Assembly (NCBI RefSeq): GCF_049800915.1
Contig: NZ_JBNAFY010000001.1
Location: 682,001-746,000, forward strand
Source: Amaricoccus macauensis_A
GTDB lineage: Bacteria > Pseudomonadota > Alphaproteobacteria > Rhodobacterales > Rhodobacteraceae
Reading direction: 5' to 3'
Length of the DNA stretch: 64,000 bases
Positions 1 to 8,802 of the stretch are shown piece by piece. The stretch's first letter is position 1. Each line of letters starts with the position of its first letter. Below the pieces are notes generated by a model. The model was not told where the DNA came from and did not search any database. It worked only from the letters and a program-made list of their open reading frames with translations. A program made the position numbers and the translations under genes.

Positions 1-143
1 GCTGACTCCGGCGAACTGGCGCAGATCATTTCAAGCCGGGGGCGTAGCTTGGTGTTGAACACGGCACCGACGGAAGACATGGCCACCGAATGAGCCTTTC
101 CCATATAGCCCCCGCCGAGAATGCCAATTCCGATCTCCGGCAT
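1..143 (-). CDS. Gfo/Idh/MocA-family oxidoreductase, N-terminal fragment (cut by window edge)
   Basis: Only about 47 N-terminal residues are in the window. The peptide opens MPEIGIGILGGGYMGKAHS, a Rossmann GxGxxG dinucleotide-binding segment of the type found in NAD(P)-dependent Gfo/Idh/MocA dehydrogenases. The gene is divergent from iolD, so an inositol 2-dehydrogenase (IolG-like) or related inositol-pathway dehydrogenase is the natural guess, but the C-terminal half is missing and this cannot be settled here. The ATG at 143 faces the control region shared with iolD. Confidence 0.75.
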   Translation of the reverse strand, partial: MPEIGIGILGGGYMGKAHSVAMSSVGAVFNTKLRPRLEMICASSPES

Positions 144-169
144 CGCGATCTTCCTCCCCCTAATTTCGG

Positions 170-187
170 TTTGCAACCGGTTGCAAA
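170..187. promoter_or_regulatory. perfect 18-bp palindrome, likely LacI-family operator of the inositol genes
   Basis: The sequence TTTGCAACCGGTTGCAAA is a perfect palindrome centred on CCGG. It lies between the divergent starts of the Gfo/Idh/MocA gene (143) and iolD (271). Symmetry, length and the central CG step fit a LacI/GalR-family operator. The regulator itself is not in the window, so the assignment to a LacI-type IolR is inference. Confidence 0.6.
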
Positions 188-270
188 AGTAGTATCCTGC
201 GAATCAACATTCGGCAAGACTCAATCTTGGGAGCTGAAGCCGAAAAGTAAGACTGAAGGGGAGCGAACGC

Positions 271-2136
271 ATGAGCCAGGAAACCATTCGGCTGACGACG
301 GCGCAGGCCATCATTAGATGGCTTGCCGCGCAGCATATCGAGATCGACGGTCGCGAATATCGTCTGTGTGGCGGTGGTTTCGGTATTTTCGGCCACGGCA
401 ACGTGACGTGCCTCGGCGAAGCGCTCAACGATTACCAGACAGAGCTTCCTCTCTACCGGGGTCAGAACGAGCAGAGCATGGGGTTCGCTGCGGCCGCCTA
501 TTCCAAGCAGTGGCTGCGCCAGCGTTTCATGTTCTGCACCGCCTCCGCGGGCCCGGGTACCACGAACCTTCTCACGTCAGCCGCACTCGCCCATGCAAAC
601 CGTCTGCCCATGTTGCTTCTCTGCGGCGATGCGTTTGTAACCCGCCTTCCGGACCCGGTGCTCCAGCAACTCGAGCATTTCGGCAACCCCTCACTGGGTG
701 TAAACGACGCCTTCAAGGCGGTGAGCCGGTACTGGGATCGGATCACGCACCCGGCTCAGATCATCCAGTCTTTGCCCGCAGCTCTCTCCACAATGCTGGA
801 CCCTGCCGATTGCGGACCGGCTTTCATAGGTCTTCCTCAGGATGTTCAGGGCTGGACCTATAATTACCCGGTCGTGCTCTTCGAGAGGAAGATCCATCGT
901 ATCCGTCGCATTTCACCCGATGCGGCGGAAGTGGCGGGTGCCGCCGAACTTCTTCGGGCTGCTGAACGTCCGATGATCATCGCGGGCGGCGGTGTGCAAT
1001 ACTCAGGTGCCGTGAGGGAACTGACCGCGTTTGCCGAGGCGCATGCGATCCCGGTGGTCGAGACCATCGCAGGCCGGGCCAACCTCGTGGCAACGCACCC
1101 CCTCAATATCGGTCCCATCGGTGTGACAGGGTCCGACAGTGCCAATGCCATCGCGGAAAAGGCGGATGTGATCTTAGCTGTAGGCACTAGGTTGCAGGAT
1201 TTCACGACCGGTTCCTGGACCGCGTTTGCGCAGGACGCACGTTTCGTCTCGATCAATGCCGCGCGCCACGATGCCGGAAAGCACCTCTCCATGCCGGTCG
1301 TGGGGGATGCAAAGCTTGCGCTCAATGCACTGGGTGCGGAGATGACGGGCTACAAGACGCCGGAGAGCTGGACCCAATATGCTCAAGAGGAACGGCGGAC
1401 CTGGGATGCCTATGTCGCGGACAATGTAAGCCACGGCAACCGGCCGAACTCCTACGCTCAGGCCATTGGAGCGGTAAACGCTATCTGTGATACGCGAGAC
1501 AGAGTTGTCGCGGCCGCCGGTGGTCTGCCCGCCGAGGTCGCGGCGAACTGGCGCACGCTCGATGTGGGAACAGTCGATATTGAATTCGGCTTCTCCTGCA
1601 TGGGTTACGAGATCGCAGGGGGCTGGGGTGCCCGCATTGCTCAAGCCGAGCGCGAGCCCGACAAGGACACGATCGTCTTCGTGGGCGACGGATCCTACAT
1701 GCTGATGAATTCGGACATCTATTCGTCCGTTCTCAGTCGCAAGAAGCTGATCATACTTGTGCTCGACAATGGCGGGTTCGCGGTGATCAACAAGCTGCAG
1801 AACAACACGGGCAATGAGAGCTTCAACAACCTTCTTGCCGATTGCCCAACCATTCCCGAGCCGTTCGGCGTGGATTTCGAGGCGCATGCTGCGGCAATGG
1901 GGGCCCAGACGGAGACCGTGGCCAATGTCGAGGGGCTTGCCGAAGCGTTCCGGCGCGCGAAGGCCAGCGACAAGACCTGCGTGATCTGCATGGCTGTCGA
2001 TCCCTACGAAGGCTGGACGAAACAGGGTCATGCCTGGTGGGAGGTCGGCACGCCCCATGTGACCGAGAATGAAACGGTCCGTGCCGCGCACGAAGAATGG
2101 GAGTCCGCCCGTGTCAGACAGCGCAGGGGCGTGTGA
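271..2136 (+). CDS. iolD: 3D-(3,5/4)-trihydroxycyclohexane-1,2-dione acylhydrolase (IolD)
   Basis: A 621-residue thiamine-diphosphate enzyme that hydrolyses the cyclic diketone of the myo-inositol pathway to 5-deoxy-D-glucuronate in the cytosol. The acetolactate-synthase-like layout is complete: an N-terminal PYR domain with the activating Glu in GQNEQSMGF near residue 66, a central Rossmann-like domain, and a C-terminal PP domain with the ThDP/Mg motif GDGSYMLMN near residue 471. The length matches the family. The ATG at 271 follows a purine-rich AGGGGAG ribosome site. It is the first gene of a plus-strand operon; its stop overlaps the iolC start by one base. Confidence 0.95.
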   Translation: MSQETIRLTTAQAIIRWLAAQHIEIDGREYRLCGGGFGIFGHGNVTCLGEALNDYQTELPLYRGQNEQSMGFAAAAYSKQWLRQRFMFCTASAGPGTTNLLTSAALAHANRLPMLLLCGDAFVTRLPDPVLQQLEHFGNPSLGVNDAFKAVSRYWDRITHPAQIIQSLPAALSTMLDPADCGPAFIGLPQDVQGWTYNYPVVLFERKIHRIRRISPDAAEVAGAAELLRAAERPMIIAGGGVQYSGAVRELTAFAEAHAIPVVETIAGRANLVATHPLNIGPIGVTGSDSANAIAEKADVILAVGTRLQDFTTGSWTAFAQDARFVSINAARHDAGKHLSMPVVGDAKLALNALGAEMTGYKTPESWTQYAQEERRTWDAYVADNVSHGNRPNSYAQAIGAVNAICDTRDRVVAAAGGLPAEVAANWRTLDVGTVDIEFGFSCMGYEIAGGWGARIAQAEREPDKDTIVFVGDGSYMLMNSDIYSSVLSRKKLIILVLDNGGFAVINKLQNNTGNESFNNLLADCPTIPEPFGVDFEAHAAAMGAQTETVANVEGLAEAFRRAKASDKTCVICMAVDPYEGWTKQGHAWWEVGTPHVTENETVRAAHEEWESARVRQRRGV

Positions 2137-3119
2137 TGGCAGACCTCGAGCGCCTGAAGAGCAACAACTTCGTCATCATTGGTCGGGCAGGGATGGACTT
2201 CTATCCCGATCCGCCCGGCACGCGGACAGAAAATGCAGAGAAATTCGTCGCATACCTTGGCGGGTCTTCGGCCAATATCGGTGTGGCGATCCGGAGACAT
2301 GGAGGGCAGGCCGCGCTGGTGACGAGCGTGTCAGATGATGCCATCGGGCGTTTTGCGCTCAACGAACTGGACAAATACGGCATCGACCGCACCCATGTCA
2401 GCTCGGTTAGTGGTGAATCCCGTAATTCGCTTGCCGTCGTTGAAACCCGTGTCGAAGATCACCAATCGGTCATTTATCGCAATGGTGCAGCCGATTTCGA
2501 GATGACAATTGAGGACGTATCAGCCGTTGACTATTCCGCCTATGGCGCGCTGATCACCACCGGCACAGTCTTTGCCGCAGAGCCCTCACGCTCCGCAGCT
2601 TTCAGGGCATTCGAACTGGCCCGCAAGGCAGGCCTGCCTCTGATCTTCGACGTGGACTACCGGCCCTATAGCTGGCCTTCGGCAGAGATCGCGGCAGAGA
2701 CCTACTCGAGGGCGGGCACACTCTGCGACTTTATAATCGGCAACGATGTCGAATTCGGTTTCATGGCTGGAAGTTACGACAAGGGACTCGACAAGGCCCG
2801 CGAACTGGCTGGATCGACAGCAAGCATCGTCGTCTACAAGATGGGGGAGAAAGGTGCCGTGACGTTGACCCGGAATGAGGAATTCAGAACCGGGATCTAT
2901 CCGGTAGATGCGCTTAAGCCGACCGGAGCGGGCGATAGTTTCATGGGCGGTTTCATCGCCTCACTCGCCGCCGGCTTCCCGCTGAAAGAGGCGGTTTTGC
3001 GTGGATCGGCCTGCGCATCGATCGTGGTTTCACGCGTCGGTTGCGCGCCGGCCATGCCCACGACCGACGAACTCGAGGATTTTCTCAAGAAACATCCAGG
3101 CCCCACGGCGGCCGGATAA
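2136..3119 (+). CDS. iolC: 5-dehydro-2-deoxygluconokinase (IolC)
   Basis: PfkB/ribokinase-family sugar kinase of 327 residues that phosphorylates 5-dehydro-2-deoxy-D-gluconate. The N-terminal substrate motif GGSSANIGVAIRRHG and the C-terminal PTGAGDSFMGGF anion-hole/catalytic-Asp motif (near residue 265) are both present. I chose the ATG at 2136 (MADLERLKSN) over the longer frame from 2097 because it couples to the iolD stop as TGATG and starts just before the first beta strand. In many alphaproteobacteria IolC is fused to an aldolase-like domain; here the protein is kinase only, and a separate aldolase gene lies downstream. Confidence 0.93.
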   Translation: MADLERLKSNNFVIIGRAGMDFYPDPPGTRTENAEKFVAYLGGSSANIGVAIRRHGGQAALVTSVSDDAIGRFALNELDKYGIDRTHVSSVSGESRNSLAVVETRVEDHQSVIYRNGAADFEMTIEDVSAVDYSAYGALITTGTVFAAEPSRSAAFRAFELARKAGLPLIFDVDYRPYSWPSAEIAAETYSRAGTLCDFIIGNDVEFGFMAGSYDKGLDKARELAGSTASIVVYKMGEKGAVTLTRNEEFRTGIYPVDALKPTGAGDSFMGGFIASLAAGFPLKEAVLRGSACASIVVSRVGCAPAMPTTDELEDFLKKHPGPTAAG

Positions 3120-3132
3120 CAGAGGATTTACC

Positions 3133-3975
3133 ATGCATATTGCTCCGTTCGACAACCAGAACCGACCCATCGTGGATGTAGACGATGCACGCGTTCCACT
3201 CAACTACTTCAATATCGTCAAGCTCGAGCGCGGGCAGATGTTCGAATATCAAGTGCCCGGCTACGAAACCTGCATCGTTCCGGCCACCGGCACAGTGGAT
3301 GTCGAGGTCGAGGGTGTAGTCTTTTCCTCTCTGGGGAACCGCGGCGTTGATGTCTGGGATGGGGAACCGGAAGGCGTTTACGTGCCGACAGGTGCAAAAA
3401 TCCGTATGGTCTGCATATCCGAGAATGCCGAGGTTTTTGTGGCGGGGGCGCGATTTGATGGCGTTCTCGAACCCTTCGATATCCGATCGGATCAATTGGA
3501 CTTCGTGCAGTATGGCAGCGACGACACCAAGACGCATCGCAAGATCAAGCACATCCTTGGTCAGAAGCAGGCCGACAAGGTAGGACGTCTTCTGGTCAGC
3601 GAGCTCTTTACAGTCGGGCAGGGCGGTTGGTCAGGATTCCCGTCGCATAAGCACGATACCGACCGCCTGCCGGACGAGACGCGCCATGACGAGACCTATA
3701 ACTTCCGTTTTCGTCCAAACCATGGCTCAGGATTGCAGATGCTTCAGCGGGTCGACAACGAACCGGGCGACGCCTATCACATCGTCAATGGATCGACCAT
3801 CGTCCTCGACAAGGGATATCACCCTTGTGTCGCGCTTCCTGGCTACGAGATGTACTATTTCACCATTCTCGGGGGCTTGAGTCAGCGTTCCCTCGTCCAG
3901 TTTTTCCAGCCGACGCATGCCTATCAGGTCGAGACGATCCCGGGCATTAAGGACATGGTGGCCAAGTTCAAATGA
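3133..3975 (+). CDS. iolB: 5-deoxy-glucuronate isomerase (IolB)
   Basis: Bicupin isomerase of 280 residues that converts 5-deoxy-D-glucuronate to 5-dehydro-2-deoxy-D-gluconate, the step between IolD and IolC. Family signatures include the metal-site stretch SGFPSHKHD near residues 172-180, the ETYNFRF strand and the C-terminal YYFTILGG. The ATG at 3133 is preceded by an AGAGGA ribosome site; the upstream in-frame extension to 3001 lies inside iolC and is not used. The stop overlaps the next ATG as ATGA, so translation is probably coupled. Confidence 0.94.
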   Translation: MHIAPFDNQNRPIVDVDDARVPLNYFNIVKLERGQMFEYQVPGYETCIVPATGTVDVEVEGVVFSSLGNRGVDVWDGEPEGVYVPTGAKIRMVCISENAEVFVAGARFDGVLEPFDIRSDQLDFVQYGSDDTKTHRKIKHILGQKQADKVGRLLVSELFTVGQGGWSGFPSHKHDTDRLPDETRHDETYNFRFRPNHGSGLQMLQRVDNEPGDAYHIVNGSTIVLDKGYHPCVALPGYEMYYFTILGGLSQRSLVQFFQPTHAYQVETIPGIKDMVAKFK

Positions 3976-4817
3976 CACGGGCCACACTTGCAGAGGTTCT
4001 GCAACCTGCGCTTCGCGATGGCTATGCCGTCGCGGGGCTCGTGACCCTCGGTTGGGAAGACATGCGCGCGTTTGTGGCGGCAGCGGAGGCTGAGGGTGTG
4101 CCAGTAATCTTGCAGGCGGGGCCCGGTTGTCGTGAGCACACACCGCTTCCAATACTTGGCAAGATGTTCCTTCATCTGGCGGAGCAAGCATCCGTGCCGG
4201 TCGTGGCGCATCTGGACCACGGCTATTCCAGAGAAGAATGCCGAATTGCGCTGGAGAACGGTTTTACCTCTCTGATGTACGATGGGTCGCGGAAACCCCT
4301 AGAAGAGAATATCGCCGAAACCGCTGAAATTGCTCAGATGGCCCACAAGGCGGGGATATCCTGTGAGGGGGAAATCGGGTTCGTGGGCTATGACGGCGGT
4401 GAGGCTTCAGCGGGTACTGATCCTGAAGAAGCCGCGCATTTCGCTCGTGAAACCGGAGTCGATGCCATGGCCATTTCCGTGGGCAATGTTCACTTGCAGA
4501 GAGGCGATGGAGCCGGCCTTGACGCGAAGCGCATCCGGGCGATCGAGGAGGTCACTTCCGTACCGCTGGTTATCCACGGTGGGTCGGGCGTCTCCCACGC
4601 CCAGCGCCTTGAACTCGCTCGGACCTCGGCCATCTGCAAGTTCAATATCGGCACCGAACTCCGCATGGTGTTTGGCGAAGCTCTGCGGACTGCAGTCAAC
4701 CGCGATCAGAGCCGTTTCGACCGGGTTGAGATTCTGAAGGAAATTCATGACCCGCTCGTCGCCGCCACGAGGAAGATCCTTAATGGGTTGGGAGCACCCA
4801 CAGGCCTGCAAGCCTGA
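3972..4817 (+). CDS. iolJ: class II aldolase, probable 6-phospho-5-dehydro-2-deoxy-D-gluconate aldolase (IolJ type)
   Basis: A 281-residue zinc-dependent class II fructose-bisphosphate-aldolase-family enzyme. The family landmarks are present: the Zn ligand and catalytic residues in HLDHGYS (about 79-85), the GEIGFVG loop (about 135), ISVGNVHL, and the phosphate-binding HGGSG (about 202). Its place as the last gene of iolDCB, with a 4-bp overlap, argues for cleaving the phosphorylated inositol intermediate into malonate semialdehyde and dihydroxyacetone phosphate. A role in another ketose-phosphate cleavage cannot be excluded from sequence alone. Confidence 0.82.
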   Translation: MTRATLAEVLQPALRDGYAVAGLVTLGWEDMRAFVAAAEAEGVPVILQAGPGCREHTPLPILGKMFLHLAEQASVPVVAHLDHGYSREECRIALENGFTSLMYDGSRKPLEENIAETAEIAQMAHKAGISCEGEIGFVGYDGGEASAGTDPEEAAHFARETGVDAMAISVGNVHLQRGDGAGLDAKRIRAIEEVTSVPLVIHGGSGVSHAQRLELARTSAICKFNIGTELRMVFGEALRTAVNRDQSRFDRVEILKEIHDPLVAATRKILNGLGAPTGLQA

Positions 4818-4923
4818 ACCAAATGCGTGATCTCGGCGATATCCCCTTTGGACGCGGCTCGACTTAGCGTGATGTCAACGGCGAAGGGTTCCTCCTAAAG
4901 ATGCTGACTGCAAAGGCGCGCGT

Positions 4924-5655
4924 TTAGTTCTTGGGCAATGTGCTTCGCAGATATGCGAAGTGGCGTTCGGCCATTCCGCGATAGGCGAGCCATCCATCGG
5001 CCGTCTTCTGCGCCACTGCATCGGAGAGGACAGCAAGGGGCTGGCCACTCGAACGCGCGAGTATCAGGGTCTGGGCTGCCTTTTCGAAGAAATAGAGGTC
5101 CTCGATTGCTTCGGCAACAGTTTCGCCGACGATGAGAACGCCATGATTGCCCATGACGAGTACGGATTTCCCACATAGCGCCTCGGCCAACCGCTCCCCT
5201 TCCTCGGCTGCGTCAGCGATGCCGCCGAAAGTGAGGTCATAGGCCGTGCGCCCGAAGAAGCGCGCGGTATTGTTGTCGATCGGAATCAGTGTCGGGTCCT
5301 TGAGGCAAGCCAGCGCCGTGGCATAAGGGGAATGCACATGGAGAACCACGCGAGCCTCCGGCAAACGGCGATGAAGCGTGCCATGGATGCACCATGCCGA
5401 CGCGTCGGGCGCATTAGGCTGATCTAGTACCTTCAAGTCACCGCAATCAAGCAGCAGCAGGTCCTCGGGCGCAATGGTTGCAAAGTGCTGCCATTTCGGA
5501 TTCAGCAGGAATTCGTGACCGTCCACCGAGGTTGCGGCACTGAAATGGTTGCCGACGCTCTCGCTCCAGCCGAGCGCATGGCAGATGCGGAAGGCGTCGG
5601 ATAGATCTCGGCGCAGGTCCGCAATGGTGTCGGTGCAATTAAGCGGCGGATTCAT
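4924..5655 (-). CDS. class II aldolase/adducin-family protein
   Basis: A 243-residue member of the class II aldolase/adducin head family (fuculose-phosphate aldolase, ribulose-5-phosphate epimerase and related lyases). Zn ligands are visible as VLHVHSPYAT (His-x-His, about residues 104-106) and MGNHGVLIVG (about 168). The start overlaps the stop of the upstream dioxygenase gene as ATGA, so the two are translated from one message. The substrate is unknown; homologues next to dioxygenases often act on small hydroxy acids, but nothing here fixes it. Confidence 0.85.
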   Translation of the reverse strand: MNPPLNCTDTIADLRRDLSDAFRICHALGWSESVGNHFSAATSVDGHEFLLNPKWQHFATIAPEDLLLLDCGDLKVLDQPNAPDASAWCIHGTLHRRLPEARVVLHVHSPYATALACLKDPTLIPIDNNTARFFGRTAYDLTFGGIADAAEEGERLAEALCGKSVLVMGNHGVLIVGETVAEAIEDLYFFEKAAQTLILARSSGQPLAVLSDAVAQKTADGWLAYRGMAERHFAYLRSTLPKN

Positions 5656-6800
5656 GACTTGAAGCGTCCTTCGCTGACGAGCGCACGATAGGTGGAGCGC
5701 ATCTCCCCGCGGTCAACATAACAGCCTCTCAGGTAACGTTCTCCGCTGGTCGCGGTATAGGCGGCGCGACCGTGGACGATGCGGTGGTTGTCGAAGACCA
5801 TGCATTCTCCACCCTTCATCATGAAGCGCATCATGTATTTCTCTTCCTGCAGCATCCGGCCGAACCGGCAGAAGGCGGGATAATAGTCATCCAGAAGCTT
5901 CTGATCGAGATCGAAGATATCCGCCATGTGCTGGCTGATTGTCAGGCCCGAGACTTCTCCGTGCTGGTCGAGTTCGATCACGTATTGCCGCGACCGGGCA
6001 TCGTAGGTGTCGTGTTCGCAAAAATAGGGAATGGCGGTCTCGGAGAGAAGGCGAAAACCTTCTGGGTCACGTGTGCGGAAGGCATTGGCCACGGCCACGC
6101 CGTCGGCATAGAGGCTTTCGCCTCCCTGCACGGTGTTGGAACGGCAGTGCAGGAACTGGATGCCTGGGGCGAACTCTTCCGCCGGAGTATCCGTATGAAG
6201 CTCGAGCGCGCCAGCTGTGTAGGCGGTATTGGTTGGGTTTATGTGCAGCTTTACGTCGAAATAAGTGCCGAAGAATGTCGGGCGGATTGATCCCATGAGT
6301 TCGGCGGTCCGGGTCAGGCCTTCGTCGCTGTCGGGCATGTCGCTCACGATCGTGAAGCCATGGACAAGCATGGCCCTGATCCATTCGGCGCGCCGATCGA
6401 GGCTCGCGACCAGTTCCGGTTGCGAGAAGCGTGGCACATTCTGATAGTGATCGCTGAACCACGCCTCGCGCGGCAGGTCTGCCGGATCTCTGCGCCGTCC
6501 GCCGCCAGCGTAGATTGCCAGCCAATCAACCGGCATGTGGGTCACATGATCTTCATTGCTCCATTCGATGACGAGAGCATCGCCCTCAAATCTCGCCGCT
6601 GCGGCCCGCGGGGCGGCTTCGAGGTGAAAAATGTCGAAGCTGCGCTCTCTCGTCACTGAGCTGAACGAACTGGGACAGTTGTCACGCAGCCAGTAGTAGT
6701 TGAAATACTGTGTCCTGCCATCCGCAAGCGTCACGTCCAGTCCATGCTCGCCAAGAGCAACGACGTTGGGCGTGGTCAGTGAAGAACTAAGCTGGTTCAT
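5652..6800 (-). CDS. TauD/TfdA-type Fe(II)/2-oxoglutarate dioxygenase, gamma-butyrobetaine hydroxylase-like
   Basis: A 382-residue protein with the two-domain build of gamma-butyrobetaine/trimethyllysine hydroxylases. An N-terminal DUF971-like segment (DGRTQYFNYYWLRDNC, about residues 27-42) precedes a catalytic jelly roll with the iron-binding HTD in LELHTDTPAEE (about 200) and the distal His in FDNHRIVHGRAAY (about 340). It probably hydroxylates a quaternary amine or carboxylate using 2-oxoglutarate and O2. It is first in a two-gene minus-strand operon with the adducin-type aldolase and faces a LysR gene across 127 bp. Whether the substrate is gamma-butyrobetaine is inference. Confidence 0.85.
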   Translation of the reverse strand: MNQLSSSLTTPNVVALGEHGLDVTLADGRTQYFNYYWLRDNCPSSFSSVTRERSFDIFHLEAAPRAAAARFEGDALVIEWSNEDHVTHMPVDWLAIYAGGGRRRDPADLPREAWFSDHYQNVPRFSQPELVASLDRRAEWIRAMLVHGFTIVSDMPDSDEGLTRTAELMGSIRPTFFGTYFDVKLHINPTNTAYTAGALELHTDTPAEEFAPGIQFLHCRSNTVQGGESLYADGVAVANAFRTRDPEGFRLLSETAIPYFCEHDTYDARSRQYVIELDQHGEVSGLTISQHMADIFDLDQKLLDDYYPAFCRFGRMLQEEKYMMRFMMKGGECMVFDNHRIVHGRAAYTATSGERYLRGCYVDRGEMRSTYRALVSEGRFKS

Positions 6801-6896
6801 TGTCAGAATCCGCTCATGGAGAATGGGAGATCAAGGAGTTGCTGTGGTGCAGCATTCCACGGGTTTTACTTTACCAACAGACGGAATCGTGTGAAG

Positions 6897-6917
6897 TTAA
6901 GATAAGCTAACGCTTAA
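6897..6917. promoter_or_regulatory. LysR-type box between the dioxygenase operon and its LysR gene
   Basis: An interrupted dyad TTAAG-N11-CTTAA lies in the divergent region, 10 bp before the LysR start codon. It fits the T-N11-A rule for LysR-type regulators and would allow autoregulation plus control of the divergent 6800-4924 operon. Recognised by eye; no binding data. Confidence 0.5.
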
Positions 6918-6927
6918 GTTGTGAGAT

Positions 6928-7818
6928 ATGGATCACCTTCCGCAATTGCGACTTCTGGTAACATTCGAGGCGCTTTCACGGCATGGATCGATGCGCGATG
7001 CAGCCGCGCGGCTCAACGTAACGCAACCTGCCGTCAGCCAGGCGCTCCGCGCGCTTGAGGACCATGTAGGAGTGGCGCTGTTCGACCGCTCCGTTCGGCC
7101 CGCGAAACTTACGGAGGCGGGCGAATTACTTGCCAGAGCAGTACGCGAGGGACTGGGCCGCATATCTGCCACACTTGACGACCTGCAAGCGCTGCATTCG
7201 GTGGGAGAGCGACAGGTGACGGTTTCCTGCACTTTGGGGATGGCTACTTACTGGTTGATGCCACGCCTGCCGGCCTTTTATGCGCGACATCCAGAGATCA
7301 CGGTGAATGTGCAGGCCCCGTCTACAGACCTGCCGGTCCTGACGCCCGGAATTGACGTAGCATTTCGCTACGGCAACGGGGGGTGGCGCGAGGGGCGAAC
7401 GGAAAAATTGTTCGATGAGCTGATCTGTCCTGTTGGTGCTCCAGCTCTGGTCGAGCGCCTGCTTGCCGATGGGCAAGGGCTCGACGTCGCGCCACTCATC
7501 CACGTCCGCAGTCCGCGCAATCAGCACTGGGCCGGTTGGGAGGATTATTTCCAAGCACGGAGGATCACGCGCCCAAGAGTGGGCGGACAGATCTTCAACA
7601 ATTACGTCCAAGCCGCGCAGGCCGTTTATGACGGGCGGGGGCTAATGCTCGGCTGGCGGTCGATCACCGGACGCGCAGTGCAGGAAGGAGCACTATCCCA
7701 CTGGCCAGACGGCACTTTGAGCCTCGGGACGGCCTATTTCGTAACGACCTCGACTGCCCCCTCCCATGACACTCTTAACTTCATGAATTGGCTCAGGGAG
7801 GAACAAGCGCTGGTCTAG
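6928..7818 (+). CDS. LysR-family transcriptional regulator (GcvA-like)
   Basis: A 296-residue LysR-type regulator. The N-terminal winged helix-turn-helix spans about residues 6-62 and includes AARLNVTQPAVSQALRALEDHVG. The rest is a periplasmic-binding-protein-like effector domain. The gene is divergent from the dioxygenase/aldolase operon, the classic arrangement for a LysR activator and its target, and a TTAAG-N11-CTTAA dyad lies between them. The inducer is unknown. Confidence 0.9.
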   Translation: MDHLPQLRLLVTFEALSRHGSMRDAAARLNVTQPAVSQALRALEDHVGVALFDRSVRPAKLTEAGELLARAVREGLGRISATLDDLQALHSVGERQVTVSCTLGMATYWLMPRLPAFYARHPEITVNVQAPSTDLPVLTPGIDVAFRYGNGGWREGRTEKLFDELICPVGAPALVERLLADGQGLDVAPLIHVRSPRNQHWAGWEDYFQARRITRPRVGGQIFNNYVQAAQAVYDGRGLMLGWRSITGRAVQEGALSHWPDGTLSLGTAYFVTTSTAPSHDTLNFMNWLREEQALV

Positions 7819-7853
7819 TGTTTACGCCCTCGCAATCGAGCGCAGCCGACAGG

Positions 7854-8738
7854 TCAGATCCTCTGTATCAGCAACCAATCAATCAGCGTGCGTACGTCGA
7901 GGCGTCGGCGCTGATCGTCGCGTTCCACCAAGGCGAAGTTCGCACTCATGGGAAGGGTTACGTCAAATGGTGCAACAAGGCGGCCTTCCTGAAGCTCGCG
8001 CCGGGCGAAGCTGCGGGAGATGATGGCGCAGCCGTGTCCGGCGGAAAGGATCTGCATCGCAATGAGCGAGGAATCCGCTTTGACCCAGTGGTCAAGCCGT
8101 TGCCCGTCGAACAACCCGCATTGAACGAGAAGCCTGTCCCAGTCGGCTTCGGAGCCCACGATCTTGACGACATCGGCTGCGGCAAGCGTTTCTGCGCGAA
8201 GAGCGGTGCCCAGTCGCGGGGCGTAATCCGGATGGCAAACAATGGTCGCATCATCGACAGGGATGGGATGGATGTTCTGTTCGGGCCAGTCTCCTTCACC
8301 GTAGCGAATATCAAGATCGACAGTGGAATCGTCGATACGGTCCGACCAGACAGCTGTTGAGAGGTCGACGTCAATCCCCGGATGCGCGCGTGTGAACTCG
8401 CGCAACAGGGGGGCTAGAATGAGAGCCGCAAACGAGATCGAACAGCGCACCCGCACAACCGATTTGCTCTGTACGTGAAATAGCCCGTCGGTCGCGGATT
8501 GCATCTCGAGGAAGGATTTTCGGACCGGAATAGCATAGGCCAGACCGATATCGGTAAGTTGAACGCCTTTCGCCAGCCGAGTGAAGAGCGCAATCCCGAG
8601 ATGTTGTTCCAGAAGACGGATCTGTTGACTGACAGCTGCAGGGGTCAGGTTCAGCTCGTCCGCAGCGGCGCTGAAGGAACTGTGACGTGCCGCAGCCTCG
8701 AAAGATCGAAGCCAAGTAACATGGGGCAGCCTACGCAT
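7854..8738 (-). CDS. LysR-family transcriptional regulator (GcvA-like)
   Basis: A 294-residue LysR-type regulator starting MRRLPHVTWLRSFEAAARH. The HTH is at about residues 8-65 (AADELNLTPAAVSQQIRLLEQHLG), followed by the effector-binding domain. It converges tail to tail with the other LysR gene (35 bp apart) and is divergent from the GMC oxidoreductase gene at 8907. It therefore probably controls the GMC / enolase-family / aldehyde dehydrogenase operon. Confidence 0.9.
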   Translation of the reverse strand: MRRLPHVTWLRSFEAAARHSSFSAAADELNLTPAAVSQQIRLLEQHLGIALFTRLAKGVQLTDIGLAYAIPVRKSFLEMQSATDGLFHVQSKSVVRVRCSISFAALILAPLLREFTRAHPGIDVDLSTAVWSDRIDDSTVDLDIRYGEGDWPEQNIHPIPVDDATIVCHPDYAPRLGTALRAETLAAADVVKIVGSEADWDRLLVQCGLFDGQRLDHWVKADSSLIAMQILSAGHGCAIISRSFARRELQEGRLVAPFDVTLPMSANFALVERDDQRRRLDVRTLIDWLLIQRI

Positions 8739-8787
8739 CGAGTATCCGACAAAATTTTTGCGCGATCATGGTGTCGGGCGCAATGGG

Positions 8788-8802
8788 ATGCAACCGGTTA
8801 GC
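8788..8802. promoter_or_regulatory. AACCGGTT-centred site upstream of the GMC operon
   Basis: ATGCAACCGGTTAGC repeats the left half and core of the perfect palindrome at 170-187 but has a degenerate right arm. It lies between the LysR start (8738) and the GMC oxidoreductase start (8907). It may be a weak second site for the same LacI-type repressor, or chance. Confidence 0.3.
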
